A stretch of DNA of 64,000 bases from Planomicrobium sp. CPCC 101079. GTDB lineage: Bacteria > Bacillota > Bacilli > Bacillales_A > Planococcaceae. The stretch lies in contig NZ_VOHC01000032.1 in the NCBI RefSeq assembly GCF_007859275.1, forward strand, positions 1 through 64,000, written 5' to 3'. A program made the position numbers and the translations under genes. This document shows, in pieces, positions 37,161-46,397 of this stretch. The notes under the pieces are model-generated. The model was not told the origin of the DNA, did not search any database, and saw only the letters and a program-made list of their open reading frames with translations. How positions within the stretch are numbered: position 1 is the stretch's first letter; every line of letters starts with the position of its first letter.

Positions 37161-38069
37161 TTACGGCATTGCACGTGAAAGCGCTGCTTCCCCCGTTCGC
37201 CTTTCCTGCCGGTTCAAAAATTCCCGTATTTTGCTCTCATAGGCGTTCGGATCTTCTTCGCCAGGGGTATGCGAACAATTTTCAAAAACAAAATATTCAG
37301 CGCCTGGCAAAAGGCTAGCGTAGTAGGCTGTTGTTTCCGGAGTGGCTTCGTCATACCGGCCGCATGTGAATAAGGCTGGCAACCCAATTCCCTCCAACTT
37401 CGCCGTTACGTCAAAGTCCTGCAAGGTGCCGGTCACGGTAAATTCGGAAGCACCCCACATGTAGTTATAGATTTGCTGATTCATCTTTTCAAATTCTTCT
37501 ATCATATCAGCTGGCCATGGATCTAACCGGCAGACGTGCCGCTTGTAAAAGGTGTACATGGCGTCTTGATACTCTTTTGCCTCTGTCGTTTCTTCTCTTT
37601 CATGATGTTCGATGATATCCTGCATTTTTTGTGGAAATTGCTTTAAATATGTCCGTTGATCCTGTTCCCACATGCGCGAACGAAGCGCCGGCCCAGAAAA
37701 GATAATGCTTTGGACACCAGCCGGCTTTGTAAGAAGATAACTCGAAGCAAGCATCGTCCCCCAGGAATGCCCTAAAATATGTACTTCATCCAAACCTAGC
37801 GCCTCCCGCACTTGCCCAAGTTCTTCAACATACCGCTCGACTGTCCATAGTGAAAGGTCGTTTGGCCGTTCAGAATTGCCGCATCCCAGCTGATCATATT
37901 GAATAACCGAACGCTCATTGCCCAAATTCCGAAGCGGGTCTTTGTCGCTGCTTTTGCCTCCCGGTCCGCCGTGCAAAACCAACAGTGGGATGCCTGAACC
38001 ATCACCAGTGATTCGATACCAGACCTTTCCTCCCGTCACCTGGATAAACCCTTCCGTTACGTGCTCCAT
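37161..38069 (-). CDS. Proline iminopeptidase-type alpha/beta hydrolase
   Basis: 302 residues of peptidase family S33. Oxyanion loop VLHGGPGGKSSD (about 32-43), QLGCGNSERP, and nucleophile elbow LGHSWGTMLAS (Ser102), a pattern typical of proline iminopeptidases and tricorn-interacting factor F1-like amidases. It should remove N-terminal proline or hydrophobic residues from small peptides in the cytoplasm; no signal peptide is present. It lies about 40 bp downstream of ilvE on the same strand and may be cotranscribed. Confidence 0.88.
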   Translation of the reverse strand: MEHVTEGFIQVTGGKVWYRITGDGSGIPLLVLHGGPGGKSSDKDPLRNLGNERSVIQYDQLGCGNSERPNDLSLWTVERYVEELGQVREALGLDEVHILGHSWGTMLASSYLLTKPAGVQSIIFSGPALRSRMWEQDQRTYLKQFPQKMQDIIEHHEREETTEAKEYQDAMYTFYKRHVCRLDPWPADMIEEFEKMNQQIYNYMWGASEFTVTGTLQDFDVTAKLEGIGLPALFTCGRYDEATPETTAYYASLLPGAEYFVFENCSHTPGEEDPNAYESKIREFLNRQERRTGEAALSRAMP

Positions 38070-38111
38070 TTCTGTGCCTCCTTTTGACTAAAACCTCCTG
38101 TTTTCACCACT

Positions 38112-39185
38112 TTATTTTAATACAACCATCCATCCGAACGGATCTTCTAATTTCCCTCGTTGAATGCCTGTAATTGTGTCATATAGCTTTTGCGATACTT
38201 CCCCGATTTCGCTGTTGTTAATCACCATTTTCCGCCCCTGCCAATTAAGCTCGCCGACAGGTGAAATAATTGCAGCGGTACCCGTGCCAAACACTTCTTC
38301 AATTGCGCCATCCAAAAATGCCTTGTAGACTTCCTCGATGGATATTCTCCGTTCAACAACCGGCATATCCCAGCTTTTCAGCATTTCGATAATTGACATC
38401 CGGGTAATACCTTTTAAAATACTGCCCGTTAATGCAGGAGTGACAATTTCTCCATTGATTTTGAAGAAGATATTCATACTGCCGACTTCTTCGATATACT
38501 TTTTTTCTGCTCCATCAAGCCATAGGACATCCGCATTTCCTTCTTTTTTGGCATTGGCTTGTGCTTGGTAGCCTGAAGAATAATTTCCCGCTGTTTTCGC
38601 CATTCCCGTTCCGCCTTTCGCAGCTCGCGTGAATTGCTCTTCGACATGGATTGTGACAGGGCGTATGCCTCCCGGAAAATAAGAGCCGACAGGAGATAAG
38701 ATAATCATGAATGTGTATGTGCGAGAAGGGCCGACAGCTAAATTAGGCTCTGTCGAAATGATAAACGGGCGGATATACAAAGAAGTTCCTTCCGTGGAAG
38801 GTACCCAGTCTTTTTCAATATCCAACAATTTCATCAAGTATTCGAGCATTTGTTCTTCATCAACTGGCGGGATGCTTAACCGGTCGCTTGACAGGTTCAA
38901 TCGCTCAAAGTTCTTCTCGGGCCGGAACAGCAAAATACGGCCATCTTCGGCCCGGTAAGCTTTTAACCCCTCAAAAACCGTTTGCCCATAATGAAAAATC
39001 ATCGCGGCGGGATCCAAAGAAATAGGCGCGTAAGGAACGATTCGCGGATCATACCAGCCTTCTTCCGAATTGTAATCCATCATGAACATATGGTCGGTGA
39101 AAATCGTGCCAAATGGCACTTGGTCTTGCGAAGGCTTTTCCTTCTTTTTCATAGTAGTAGTGATGGAAATTTGGTCTATCGTCAT
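38112..39185 (-). CDS. ilvE: Branched-chain amino-acid aminotransferase
   Basis: 357-residue fold-type IV PLP enzyme that interconverts Leu, Ile and Val with their keto acids. Seen: FHYGQTVFEGLKAYR, RPEKNFERLNLS, YIRPFI, the PLP lysine in GMAKTAGNYSSGYQ, EVGSMNIFF and the late EVFGTGTAAIISPVG. Same class as B. subtilis IlvE/IlvK (YbgE, YwaA). ATG lies after GGGGGGAGC. No T-box precedes it. It can also make methionine from the keto acid that ends the mtn salvage pathway, as shown for B. subtilis YbgE, which would replace the missing mtnE. Confidence 0.94.
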   Translation of the reverse strand: MTIDQISITTTMKKKEKPSQDQVPFGTIFTDHMFMMDYNSEEGWYDPRIVPYAPISLDPAAMIFHYGQTVFEGLKAYRAEDGRILLFRPEKNFERLNLSSDRLSIPPVDEEQMLEYLMKLLDIEKDWVPSTEGTSLYIRPFIISTEPNLAVGPSRTYTFMIILSPVGSYFPGGIRPVTIHVEEQFTRAAKGGTGMAKTAGNYSSGYQAQANAKKEGNADVLWLDGAEKKYIEEVGSMNIFFKINGEIVTPALTGSILKGITRMSIIEMLKSWDMPVVERRISIEEVYKAFLDGAIEEVFGTGTAAIISPVGELNWQGRKMVINNSEIGEVSQKLYDTITGIQRGKLEDPFGWMVVLK

Positions 39186-39206
39186 CTTTACTGCTCCCCC
39201 CGCTTT

Positions 39207-39821
39207 TCAGCGAATAATTTCCACAAAGTGGCTTAAAACCCGAGCGGTCAAGCCCCAGATTACTTTATCTTCATAGATATAAAAATATTCATCCAAAGTT
39301 CTTGTCCGCCAATTGTAATTTTCTCCTCCGACAATCAAGTCGTAAGGAAAATTTTCTTCCGGCTGCACATCAAAGTTGATCCGGTAAACTTTCGGTTTTG
39401 TTTCCAGGAAAAATGCCAAAGGCACCGTGAAGAGGCTATCCACTTCTGGAGGATTGGGTGTGAATTCAACAGCCGGATCGATGAATCCCGCATACGTGTA
39501 GACCATCATACCGAACGGCGAGACAATGTAGTCCAGAGGAAAAACATCAAAAATATCTTCCTTTTTAATGCCGAGCTCTTCTGTTGTTTCCCTGAGAGCT
39601 GTGTCTTTTTCGCTTTTATCTTGTTCGTCGATCCTCCCCCCCGGGAAACAAATTTCTCCCGGCTGCCTCCTCAATATATGAGAACGGATTTCAAAAAGGA
39701 CATGAATATCTCCATCTTTCTCGATAAGCGGCAAAAGAATGGCATATTTTGAAAAATCTTCACTGCCGAGTATAGAGGGTGTCCGCGTTTTTACTTTACT
39801 TAATATAGCTTTTGGTTTCAT
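39207..39821 (-). CDS. NUDIX hydrolase, CoA pyrophosphatase type
   Basis: About 204 residues. The NUDIX box GGRIDEQDKSEKD..LRETTEELGI, together with the upstream LRRQPGEICFPGG, is the signature of the CoA-pyrophosphatase (NudL/YeaB) subgroup, which cleaves CoA to phosphopantetheine and 3',5'-ADP. ATG 39821 is preferred to GTG 39866, although its ribosome site (GGATGGTGA) is weak. It lies just upstream of ilvE on the same strand, 21 bp apart. Confidence 0.88.
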   Translation of the reverse strand: MKPKAILSKVKTRTPSILGSEDFSKYAILLPLIEKDGDIHVLFEIRSHILRRQPGEICFPGGRIDEQDKSEKDTALRETTEELGIKKEDIFDVFPLDYIVSPFGMMVYTYAGFIDPAVEFTPNPPEVDSLFTVPLAFFLETKPKVYRINFDVQPEENFPYDLIVGGENYNWRTRTLDEYFYIYEDKVIWGLTARVLSHFVEIIR

Positions 39822-39880
39822 AGCATCACCATCCAGTTCCGCTTTATAGTTTCTTCTATAAATCACACAAGAAGCTTAGA

Positions 39881-39930
39881 CAAAAACCCTGAATTCGGAT
39901 GTTCGCTTGATTGTCCGAATTTCAGGGTGC
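39881..39930 (-). terminator. Terminator of the methyltransferase gene
   Basis: On the minus strand ACCCTGAAATTCGGA and TCCGAATTCAGGGT form a 14-bp stem (one bulge) around 14 nt, followed by TTTTTGTCT. Confidence 0.8.
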
Positions 39931-39976
39931 GCATCACATTTTCTTAAGCAGGAATAGAGTTCCTGAGCGGCAAAGT

Positions 39977-40546
39977 TTATCTTTGTTTGATTGCTTCATA
40001 TAGCCGCAAAGGCGGGACATTCCTAAAAAAGTATTGGTCGTTCGCTTTTGAAAAATAATCTTCCAGATGCACTTTTAGATGTTCATCTTTTTGGAAAAAG
40101 GTTTGGTAAAGCAAAAATTTCCCGCCCTTTTTTATCATATGGCTCGTTCTTTTCACAATATCTTCGCGGGTGTCTTCATCCAATAATGAAAACGGGATGC
40201 CTGAAATGACATAATCCACTTTTTCCAACCCGTAGCCCCTGACAATGTCGATAATGTTTTCAGCGCTATCATGATGAACTTTTAAGCGAGGATCTTTGAC
40301 GTTCTCCTTTAAATAACCAACGAAATTCTCATTCAGCTCAATGGCAATGATCATGGAATCCGGAGTGATGCGCTTCAGCAAATAGTTGGTAAATACACCT
40401 GTTGCAGGTCCGTATTCAACAATTACCACTTTTTTGTTTAAATCCATCTTACGGCACACTTCCCGTACCCCTTTTTGCGATGTGGGTGTAATGGATGCAA
40501 TATTGGGATCTTTGATGAAATTTTTTACATACTCGATTGTACTCAT
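39977..40546 (-). CDS. SAM-dependent methyltransferase (phospholipid N-methyltransferase-like)
   Basis: About 189 residues of the class I methyltransferase group related to KsgA and PmtA. SAM motif I is VVIVEYGPATGVFTNYLL, then IAIELNENFV (motif II acid), HHDSAENI, and the catalytic-loop-like YVISGIPFSLL (compare NxPF of adenine dimethylases). KDPNIASITPTS near the N-terminus is usual in the phospholipid N-methyltransferase set. ATG 40546 stands after GGAAGGGGCG and is preferred to the 44-residue extension to 40678. The substrate (lipid or RNA) cannot be fixed. Confidence 0.8.
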   Translation of the reverse strand: MSTIEYVKNFIKDPNIASITPTSQKGVREVCRKMDLNKKVVIVEYGPATGVFTNYLLKRITPDSMIIAIELNENFVGYLKENVKDPRLKVHHDSAENIIDIVRGYGLEKVDYVISGIPFSLLDEDTREDIVKRTSHMIKKGGKFLLYQTFFQKDEHLKVHLEDYFSKANDQYFFRNVPPLRLYEAIKQR

Positions 40547-40947
40547 TTTTTTCGCCCCTTCCCCGAATAACAACTTTTTAACAGACCATCGATACAATAA
40601 ATCTTTTTTCAGGATTTTTGTATGATATACCCTATACGAAACTCGGTTAATCAGCAGAGCACCTTCTTCATAATGCAAAATCCGATTATATTATTGATTT
40701 ATTACGGAGCCTTTAAATACACCAAAACGCCGTTATCTCAGTAAAAGTAATTGATTGGAGCAGCGTGTCCACAAATAAATCGCCATTCCCGAAAAGAATC
40801 CGGTATGCCTCCTTTTACTTTTATTTAGAATAACGAAAGATCGGGTTTCTGTCTCTAGCAAGACGATTATTCCATAAACTTTTTCTTGAAAAGATAAAGA
40901 AAGTTCCTAAAATGAAAATCTGCCTAATCAGCAATTTTTTGCGCATG
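40547..40947. other. Intergenic region without a gene
   Basis: The methyltransferase's leader and promoter should lie here. AT-rich, with no convincing open frame; the plus-strand short frame at 40912 lacks a ribosome site. No riboswitch or small-RNA structure was recognised. Confidence 0.5.
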
Positions 40948-40977
40948 AAAAAAAAGCCTCCAAAATTGAAGGCCTTT
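40948..40977 (-). terminator. Terminator of dctP
   Basis: On the minus strand GCCTTC-AATTTT-GGAGGC (one G-U pair) followed by eight Ts, 17 bp after the symporter stop. Confidence 0.75.
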
Positions 40978-40993
40978 AATTTTATTTATGTGT

Positions 40994-42292
40994 TTAAGCT
41001 TCTGAATTTACAGCAGCCGTTCTGCCCGCTTTTTTCAATGCGACCATATCGGAATAAGCTTGCTTGCTTTTTGATTCGTCGAATTCGCCAACGCTTTTCG
41101 CGACAACCAATGTAGCAATTCCGTTACCGATCAAGTTGACAATCGCACGGCCTTCACTCATGAAGCGGTCCACCCCTAGAAGCAATGCCAAACCTTCAAG
41201 CGGGATGACCTGCAAAGCAGATAATGTAGAAGCTAGAACGATAAAGCCGCTTCCTGTAACACCAGCAGCGCCTTTAGATGTCAGCATTAATACCAAAATG
41301 ATGGTGATTTGCTGGCCGATAGACAAATCTACACCGAATACTTGTGCCAAGAAAACAACAGCCATCGACAAGTAAATGGAGGTACCGTCCAAGTTGAACG
41401 AGTAACCTGTCGGGATAACTAGGCCTACAACCGATTTAGAAGCCCCGTAGCGCTCCATTTTATCCATCATGCGCGGCAATACAGATTCCGAAGAACTTGT
41501 ACCCAACACGATAAGAATTTCTTCTTTGATGAATTTCAAGTAGTTCCATAAACTGATGCCGTTCATTTTACAAATAAGGTTCAAAACGATGAAGATGAAA
41601 AGGAACATTGTTGTGTATACGGAAAACATCAATTTTGCCAATGGCACCAATGAAGACAATCCGAAAAAGCCGATTGTATAAGCCATAGCTGCAAATGCCC
41701 CGATTGGAGCGGCTTTCATGACATACCCAATAATTTTAAAGAAAACCAATGACAAGCGGTCAAGGAATTCCGTAATCGGTTTGCCTTTTTCGCCAAGAGC
41801 TGCAAGGCCGGTACCAAACAAGATAGAAAAGAACAAAACTTGCAGGATGTCGCCTTTTGCAAAAGCATCCACCATGTTCGATGGCACAATATGTGTGAAA
41901 AATTCAATCCAGTTGATTCCTTGGGCGCCTTGTTCTGTATATTGGGAAACGTCCCCTTTTTCAAGTTTACTGAAATCCAACCCCGCACCCGGCTTTAAAA
42001 CGTTTACTACGACCAAACCGATGACAAGCGCCAATGTTGTGACGACTTCAAAGTAAATAAACGCTTTTCCGCCGACTTTGCCGACTTTTTTCATGTCACC
42101 CATTTTTGCGATTCCGAGAACAATGGTTAAGAAGATAATAGGTGCAATGACCATTTTAACGGCGTTGATGAATGTATCCCCGATTGGCTTCATTTCCTTG
42201 CCGATATTCGGCCATATTAAACCGACTAAGACACCAATGACAATAGCAGTCAAAACCTGAACGGTTAAATTTTTATATAGTTTCTTTTTCAT
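40994..42292 (-). CDS. dctP: C4-dicarboxylate:cation symporter (DctA/DctP family)
   Basis: 432-residue DAACS-family transporter for succinate, fumarate and malate. The family's serine-rich loop LGTSSSESVLPRMM, VGLVIPTGYSFNLDGTSIYLSMAV, TSKGAAGVTGSGFIVLA and FMSEGRAIVNLIGNGIATLVVAK are all visible, with eight or so helices and two hairpins. The DctSR two-component genes lie upstream on the same strand and the DctB-like protein gene is divergent from them, the same component set as B. subtilis dctP control. A strong cre site upstream predicts CcpA repression by glucose. Confidence 0.94.
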   Translation of the reverse strand: MKKKLYKNLTVQVLTAIVIGVLVGLIWPNIGKEMKPIGDTFINAVKMVIAPIIFLTIVLGIAKMGDMKKVGKVGGKAFIYFEVVTTLALVIGLVVVNVLKPGAGLDFSKLEKGDVSQYTEQGAQGINWIEFFTHIVPSNMVDAFAKGDILQVLFFSILFGTGLAALGEKGKPITEFLDRLSLVFFKIIGYVMKAAPIGAFAAMAYTIGFFGLSSLVPLAKLMFSVYTTMFLFIFIVLNLICKMNGISLWNYLKFIKEEILIVLGTSSSESVLPRMMDKMERYGASKSVVGLVIPTGYSFNLDGTSIYLSMAVVFLAQVFGVDLSIGQQITIILVLMLTSKGAAGVTGSGFIVLASTLSALQVIPLEGLALLLGVDRFMSEGRAIVNLIGNGIATLVVAKSVGEFDESKSKQAYSDMVALKKAGRTAAVNSEA

Positions 42293-42343
42293 GTCTTTTG
42301 CTCCTCCTTTATTGAATAGTGCTTCATTTTCTAATTGTTCTAA

Positions 42344-42359
42344 ATGATAACGCTTTCAT
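42344..42359 (-). promoter_or_regulatory. cre site (CcpA operator) upstream of dctP
   Basis: ATGATAACGCTTTCAT fits the catabolite-responsive element consensus WTGNNANCGNNNNCAW fully and is palindromic at both ends. It lies 52 bp before the dctP start, in the promoter or leader region. Confidence 0.8.
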
Positions 42360-42474
42360 GTATTCAAGAGAAGTTTATGGTCATAATGGCTGTTTTGGTC
42401 TTTTTGGTCTTTTTTATTCAACATAAAAAGCAATCAATGAAGAAAAGAGAATTCTCCGCTGATTGCTTCGTGAT

Positions 42475-43170
42475 CTACTTCTTATTATAGATATAGCGGT
42501 TTACCGGTCTTCCGACTCCGCCATACTGGACGTCTAATGTAATGATCCCGCTTTTCTCCAGGTAATCCAAGTAGCGGCGGGCTGTGACCCTGGCGATTCC
42601 GATGGAGTTCGCTACTTCTTCCGCCGACTTAGGAACGTCTTGCGCCTGGATATTGGCAGTAATTTCGTTCAAGGTAAATTCGTTCAACCCTTTCGGCAAC
42701 TGTGACTCTTCACTTTTCATATTTTGTCCCGAATAAAGCAAAGCATCCAGCTGTTCCTGTGAAAAAGTTTCCGTTTTGTCAAAACTTATCCGTTGTTTTC
42801 GGTATTTTTCAAGGGCGCGCTGAATGCGGTGAAGCTTGAACGGCTTCATGATATAATCCATCGCTCCGTTTTGCAGCATCAGCTTGATGGTTTCGGTGTC
42901 TTTTGCCGCCGACACCACAATCACATCGACTTCCAGTTTTTGCTTCCGCAGCTCCTGCAAAGTTTTAATGCCATCTTTTTTTGGCATAAACACATCCAAA
43001 ATCACCAAATCCGGCTGAAGCGCCTTAATCAGCGCCAAGCCTTCTTCTCCATTTCCGGCAACTTCCACAACATGGAATCCTACTACACTTTCGATAAACC
43101 CTTTGTTCACTTCCTGGACCATTGGGTCGTCTTCAATCAATAATACGTTGAATTCTTCTTTATACGCCAT
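42475..43170 (-). CDS. dctR: Response regulator of C4-dicarboxylate transport (DctR-like, CitB family)
   Basis: About 231 residues: receiver domain (about 8-125) with phospho-acceptor Asp in VILDVFMPKKDG and the switch lysine in MKPF, then a C-terminal helix-turn-helix (ARVTARRYLDYLEKSGII) as in DcuR/CitB/DpiA. ATG 43170 has 9-nt spacing from GGAGG; the ATG nine bases earlier follows the ribosome site without a gap. It overlaps the end of the kinase gene, so both are coupled. It should activate dctP. Confidence 0.9.
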   Translation of the reverse strand: MAYKEEFNVLLIEDDPMVQEVNKGFIESVVGFHVVEVAGNGEEGLALIKALQPDLVILDVFMPKKDGIKTLQELRKQKLEVDVIVVSAAKDTETIKLMLQNGAMDYIMKPFKLHRIQRALEKYRKQRISFDKTETFSQEQLDALLYSGQNMKSEESQLPKGLNEFTLNEITANIQAQDVPKSAEEVANSIGIARVTARRYLDYLEKSGIITLDVQYGGVGRPVNRYIYNKK

Positions 43171-44761
43171 ACCATTCATCCTCCGCTTCCATCGGGAAAG
43201 TGATCAAGAAAGAACTTCCTTCAGCTGGTGCAGAAGAAACTTGGATCTGGCCTCTCCCCTTTTCGACGATCTGCTTGACCAAGTAAAGACCAAATCCTGT
43301 ACCCGTTGCTTTGTTTGCCGTAAAACCCTTTTCATAAAGCTTGGGCATGTATTCCTCTTTTATGCCAGAGCCATTGTCTTCGACTAAGACGGCGCATATG
43401 CCTTCCGTTTGCTCAATGCTGACATCGATCCGTTTATCATTGGTTTCCGCATGTTCAAATGATCCAAAAGCATTTTCAATCAAATTGCCAAGCAGCACCA
43501 CAAAATCATGCTGGTCCAACTCATATGGAAAGGCGGAAAAATAGCTGTTCGGATCGAGCACCACTTCAACGCCGAGTTCTTTTCCTCGTCTTATTTTACT
43601 TAAAATGAGCCCAGCAATAGCATCATTTTGAATTTTTTCGTTCAAAAAGCTTGTGACATTTTCTTGTTCTTCAGTAGTGTTATAGGCAAGCTGAAGCGCC
43701 TTTTCGGGTTTCCCAAGCTGGATCAAGCCGGCAATGGTATGCAACTTGTTCATGTGTTCGTGGCTTTGAACCCGCAATGCCTCAACGAAGTTTTTGACGC
43801 CAGTCAATTCTTCAGCAAGTTTCGCCACTTCCGTTCTGTCTTGAAAAATGGCGACAGCGCCAATGAGTTCTTCACCTTTCCGAATCGGAATCCGCGTGCT
43901 GACAATCACCTTGCCGCTTACTTTGATTTCTTCATTATAAACAGCTTGGTTCTTCTCGACAATTTCTGGAAGTCTTGTGTCCTTTAATACGGAGCGGATC
44001 GGCTTTCCGACAAAATGGCCGTTAACGTTAAACACTTTTTTGGCTTTTTCATTGAAAATTGTAATGATTTCTTTGTTGTCGATGGCTATGACGCCTTCGT
44101 TCATCGAATGGAAAGTAGCGGTCCGTTCCTCATGCATTCGTTTGATCTCAAACGGTTCAAGATGGAACATCTGCTTTTTGATATGGTTGGCAAGCAGCAA
44201 AGAACCGAGAAATCCAAACACTAACGTTAGGACAACGATTAACGAAATCGCTTTCCCTAGCCCAGTCATGATGTCGAAGAGATTTGGTATTTTATTGCCG
44301 ACAACCACAACGCCAATTTGGTTGAGCTCTGTATCTTTGATTGGCACGAACGCCCGAATCACCGTACCCAGTTCCCCTTTTGCCTTGGAAAAATAAATAT
44401 GTTCGGCAAAAGCCGCTTCTTCATCTTCCCCGCCTGAAGGCGTTCCAATCCTTTCTCGGATCGGGTGGGAGTAGCGGATTTTGTCCATGTTCATGACGAC
44501 GATATAGTCAGCTTCATTGATAATGCGGAGTTCTTCAACAATCGGGTTGATCGCTTCCCACCCCTTCGGCTGCTGAATAGCACTTTGGACATCGGATAAT
44601 TCCGCAACAGTCCGGGCTGTGTTCATGGCCCGAATCTGCAAGTCTTTTTCTTCTGTTTGCTGGATATTGGCAATAATGACAATGCCACCGACCAATAAAG
44701 AAAAGATGACGACGGCATATGACAAAATCATGATCTTCCAGCGGATTGGAAGCTGTCTCAT
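43160..44761 (-). CDS. dctS: Sensor histidine kinase of C4-dicarboxylate transport (DctS/DcuS-like)
   Basis: 533 residues: helix about 12-32, extracellular Cache-like sensor domain (about 33-160), helix about 168-192, PAS domain (about 215-310), the CitA-type dimerisation box RVQSHEHMNKLHTIAGL (phospho-His334), and HATPase with VVLLGNLIENAFGSF, VEDNGSGI and GTGFGLYLVKQIV. It autophosphorylates on sensing C4-dicarboxylates and passes phosphate to DctR. The divergent DctB-like protein is probably its binding partner outside, as described for B. subtilis DctB-DctS-DctA. Confidence 0.92.
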   Translation of the reverse strand: MRQLPIRWKIMILSYAVVIFSLLVGGIVIIANIQQTEEKDLQIRAMNTARTVAELSDVQSAIQQPKGWEAINPIVEELRIINEADYIVVMNMDKIRYSHPIRERIGTPSGGEDEEAAFAEHIYFSKAKGELGTVIRAFVPIKDTELNQIGVVVVGNKIPNLFDIMTGLGKAISLIVVLTLVFGFLGSLLLANHIKKQMFHLEPFEIKRMHEERTATFHSMNEGVIAIDNKEIITIFNEKAKKVFNVNGHFVGKPIRSVLKDTRLPEIVEKNQAVYNEEIKVSGKVIVSTRIPIRKGEELIGAVAIFQDRTEVAKLAEELTGVKNFVEALRVQSHEHMNKLHTIAGLIQLGKPEKALQLAYNTTEEQENVTSFLNEKIQNDAIAGLILSKIRRGKELGVEVVLDPNSYFSAFPYELDQHDFVVLLGNLIENAFGSFEHAETNDKRIDVSIEQTEGICAVLVEDNGSGIKEEYMPKLYEKGFTANKATGTGFGLYLVKQIVEKGRGQIQVSSAPAEGSSFLITFPMEAEDEWYGV

Positions 44762-44837
44762 CTTTCATGCTCCTTTCCCTTTACGAACGTGTTAGTTCTG
44801 ATTATGCTTACAGTAACGATTTTAGAGGAGGTTCAGC

Positions 44838-45902
44838 ATGAAAAAGACATCCGTATATTTGGTCCTTGTATGCATCGTTCTCGCCCTTGCCGCTTATTTA
44901 GGCTATTCCAATCTATTTCCGCAAGCAGAGCCTCCCTATGATGATGACCAAGAAGGGTTAAGCGGACAAATTGTGTTCAAGTTTAGCCACGTAGTGGCTG
45001 AAAATACGCCAAAAGGGCAAGCTGCGGCTAAATTTGCCGAGCTTGTCGCCGAAAAATCAAACGGCAAAATTCAAATTGTTGTCTTCCCTAACGGAAGCTT
45101 ATACTCTGACATCGAAGAAATCAATGCTTTAAAGGATGGACAAGTTCAAATTATCGCACCTTCCACTTCCAAGCTTGGCGAATTATCGCCGAAATGGGGC
45201 ATACTTGACTTGCCTTTCGCTTTTGGGAGCCATGAAGCGATGCAGCGCGGAATACACGGAGATATTGGCCAGAAATTGCTGGAGTCCCTCCAGGAAAATG
45301 AGCTGGTCGGGCTTGCGCACTGGTCCAATGGCTTTAAGCAAATCACTACCAATACCGGTCCTGTGTTAAATCCCGCTGATTTGACAGGGCAAAAGCTTCG
45401 GATCATGCCAAATGAAATCATCCGCGAGCAGTTCCGATTATTAGGGGTGGAGTCTCATGAAGAATCGTTCAACTCCACTTATAATTTGATCGAAGCCGGG
45501 AAAGTTGACGGCGAAGAAAATACGATCTCCAATATATACTCTAAAAAATTTTATAATGTCCAACAGCATTTGACTATCAGCAACCACGGCTATTTAGGCT
45601 ATGCTGTCATGATGGACCAAAATGTCTGGAATCAGCAATCAGACGATACCAAGCGGATTCTTTTAGAAGCCATGGAAGAGACGACAGCTTGGAATGATAA
45701 GAATGCCATCAAGATCAATGAGGAACAGCTCGCGCTCATCAAACAGCAATCGGATATTCAAATCCATGAACTGACTGCAGCCCAAAAACAGCAATGGGCG
45801 GAAAAACTGGCTCCACTGTACGAACAATTCAGCGGAGAGATCGGAACAGATTTGCTGGAAGAGCTAGAAACTCTACAGGAAAGCTATAAAACAACCCCTT
45901 AA
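44838..45902 (+). CDS. dctB: C4-dicarboxylate-binding protein, DctP-type (DctB-like co-sensor)
   Basis: 354 residues: an N-terminal hydrophobic segment (about 5-23, without lipobox) that may be a signal peptide or an anchor, then a TRAP-type DctP fold: FKFSHVVAENTPKGQAAAKFAELV, LPFAFGSHEAM, GLAHWSNGFKQITT and GQKLRIMPNEIIREQFRLLG. No DctQM TRAP membrane genes follow, so it does not serve a TRAP transporter here. Divergent from dctS with 76 bp between, it fits the accessory sensor role of B. subtilis DctB. ATG follows AGAGGAGG. Confidence 0.88.
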   Translation: MKKTSVYLVLVCIVLALAAYLGYSNLFPQAEPPYDDDQEGLSGQIVFKFSHVVAENTPKGQAAAKFAELVAEKSNGKIQIVVFPNGSLYSDIEEINALKDGQVQIIAPSTSKLGELSPKWGILDLPFAFGSHEAMQRGIHGDIGQKLLESLQENELVGLAHWSNGFKQITTNTGPVLNPADLTGQKLRIMPNEIIREQFRLLGVESHEESFNSTYNLIEAGKVDGEENTISNIYSKKFYNVQQHLTISNHGYLGYAVMMDQNVWNQQSDDTKRILLEAMEETTAWNDKNAIKINEEQLALIKQQSDIQIHELTAAQKQQWAEKLAPLYEQFSGEIGTDLLEELETLQESYKTTP

Positions 45903-45907
45903 ACAAA

Positions 45908-45955
45908 AACGAGCTTGGCGGCTTCTTATAGGAAGTTCCGCCAAGCTTGTTTTGT
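45908..45955 (+). terminator. Rho-independent terminator after dctB
   Basis: ACGAGCTTGGCGG (45909-45921) pairs with CCGCCAAGCTTGT (45937-45949, one G-U), then TTTGTTGGTTT. Confidence 0.85.
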
Positions 45956-45966
45956 TGGTTTACCTG

Positions 45967-46308
45967 TTATGCTTTTTTCACAAATTCGGACTTTAGTTTC
46001 ATCGGGCCAAATCCATCAATCTTGCAATCGATGTCATGGTCTCCTTCGACTAGCAGGATATTTTTTACTTTTGTCCCGATTTTTAAGACGGACGAACTGC
46101 CTTTTACTTTTAAATCTTTAATGACGGTGACAGCATCTCCGTTGTTTAATGGATTGCCGTTGGCATCTTTGGCCACGATCGTTTCTGCAGTTGCTTCCAT
46201 TTCTCCTGCCGGCATCCACTCATGGCTGCATTCCGGACAGACAAACTGGCTTCCATCTTCATACGTATACGCTGAGTTGCATTTCGGGCAGTTTGGCAAA
46301 TCAATCAT
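45967..46308 (-). CDS. PhnA/YjdM family zinc-ribbon protein
   Basis: 113 residues: N-terminal zinc ribbon CPKC...CPEC (about 7-28) and a C-terminal PhnA SH3-like domain starting at [26 protein letters not shown]. Named after an E. coli phosphonate-locus gene, but members occur widely without phosphonate genes, as here, and the role is unsettled. Full length is normal. Monocistronic, convergent with dctB. Confidence 0.9.
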   Translation of the reverse strand: MIDLPNCPKCNSAYTYEDGSQFVCPECSHEWMPAGEMEATAETIVAKDANGNPLNNGDAVTVIKDLKVKGSSSVLKIGTKVKNILLVEGDHDIDCKIDGFGPMKLKSEFVKKA

Positions 46309-46397
46309 CGTTTATTTCCTCATCTCATTTTGATAGCTCTGCTATAGCAGGACTTTTCGCAGGTTCCCACTTTTTAAAGCAAGCAACTCTCTAGGGT

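Noticed and set aside
40912-41115. Plus-strand frame beginning KICLISNFLRMKKKP
   Set aside because: It runs over the dctP terminator and into the dctP gene on the other strand and has no ribosome site.
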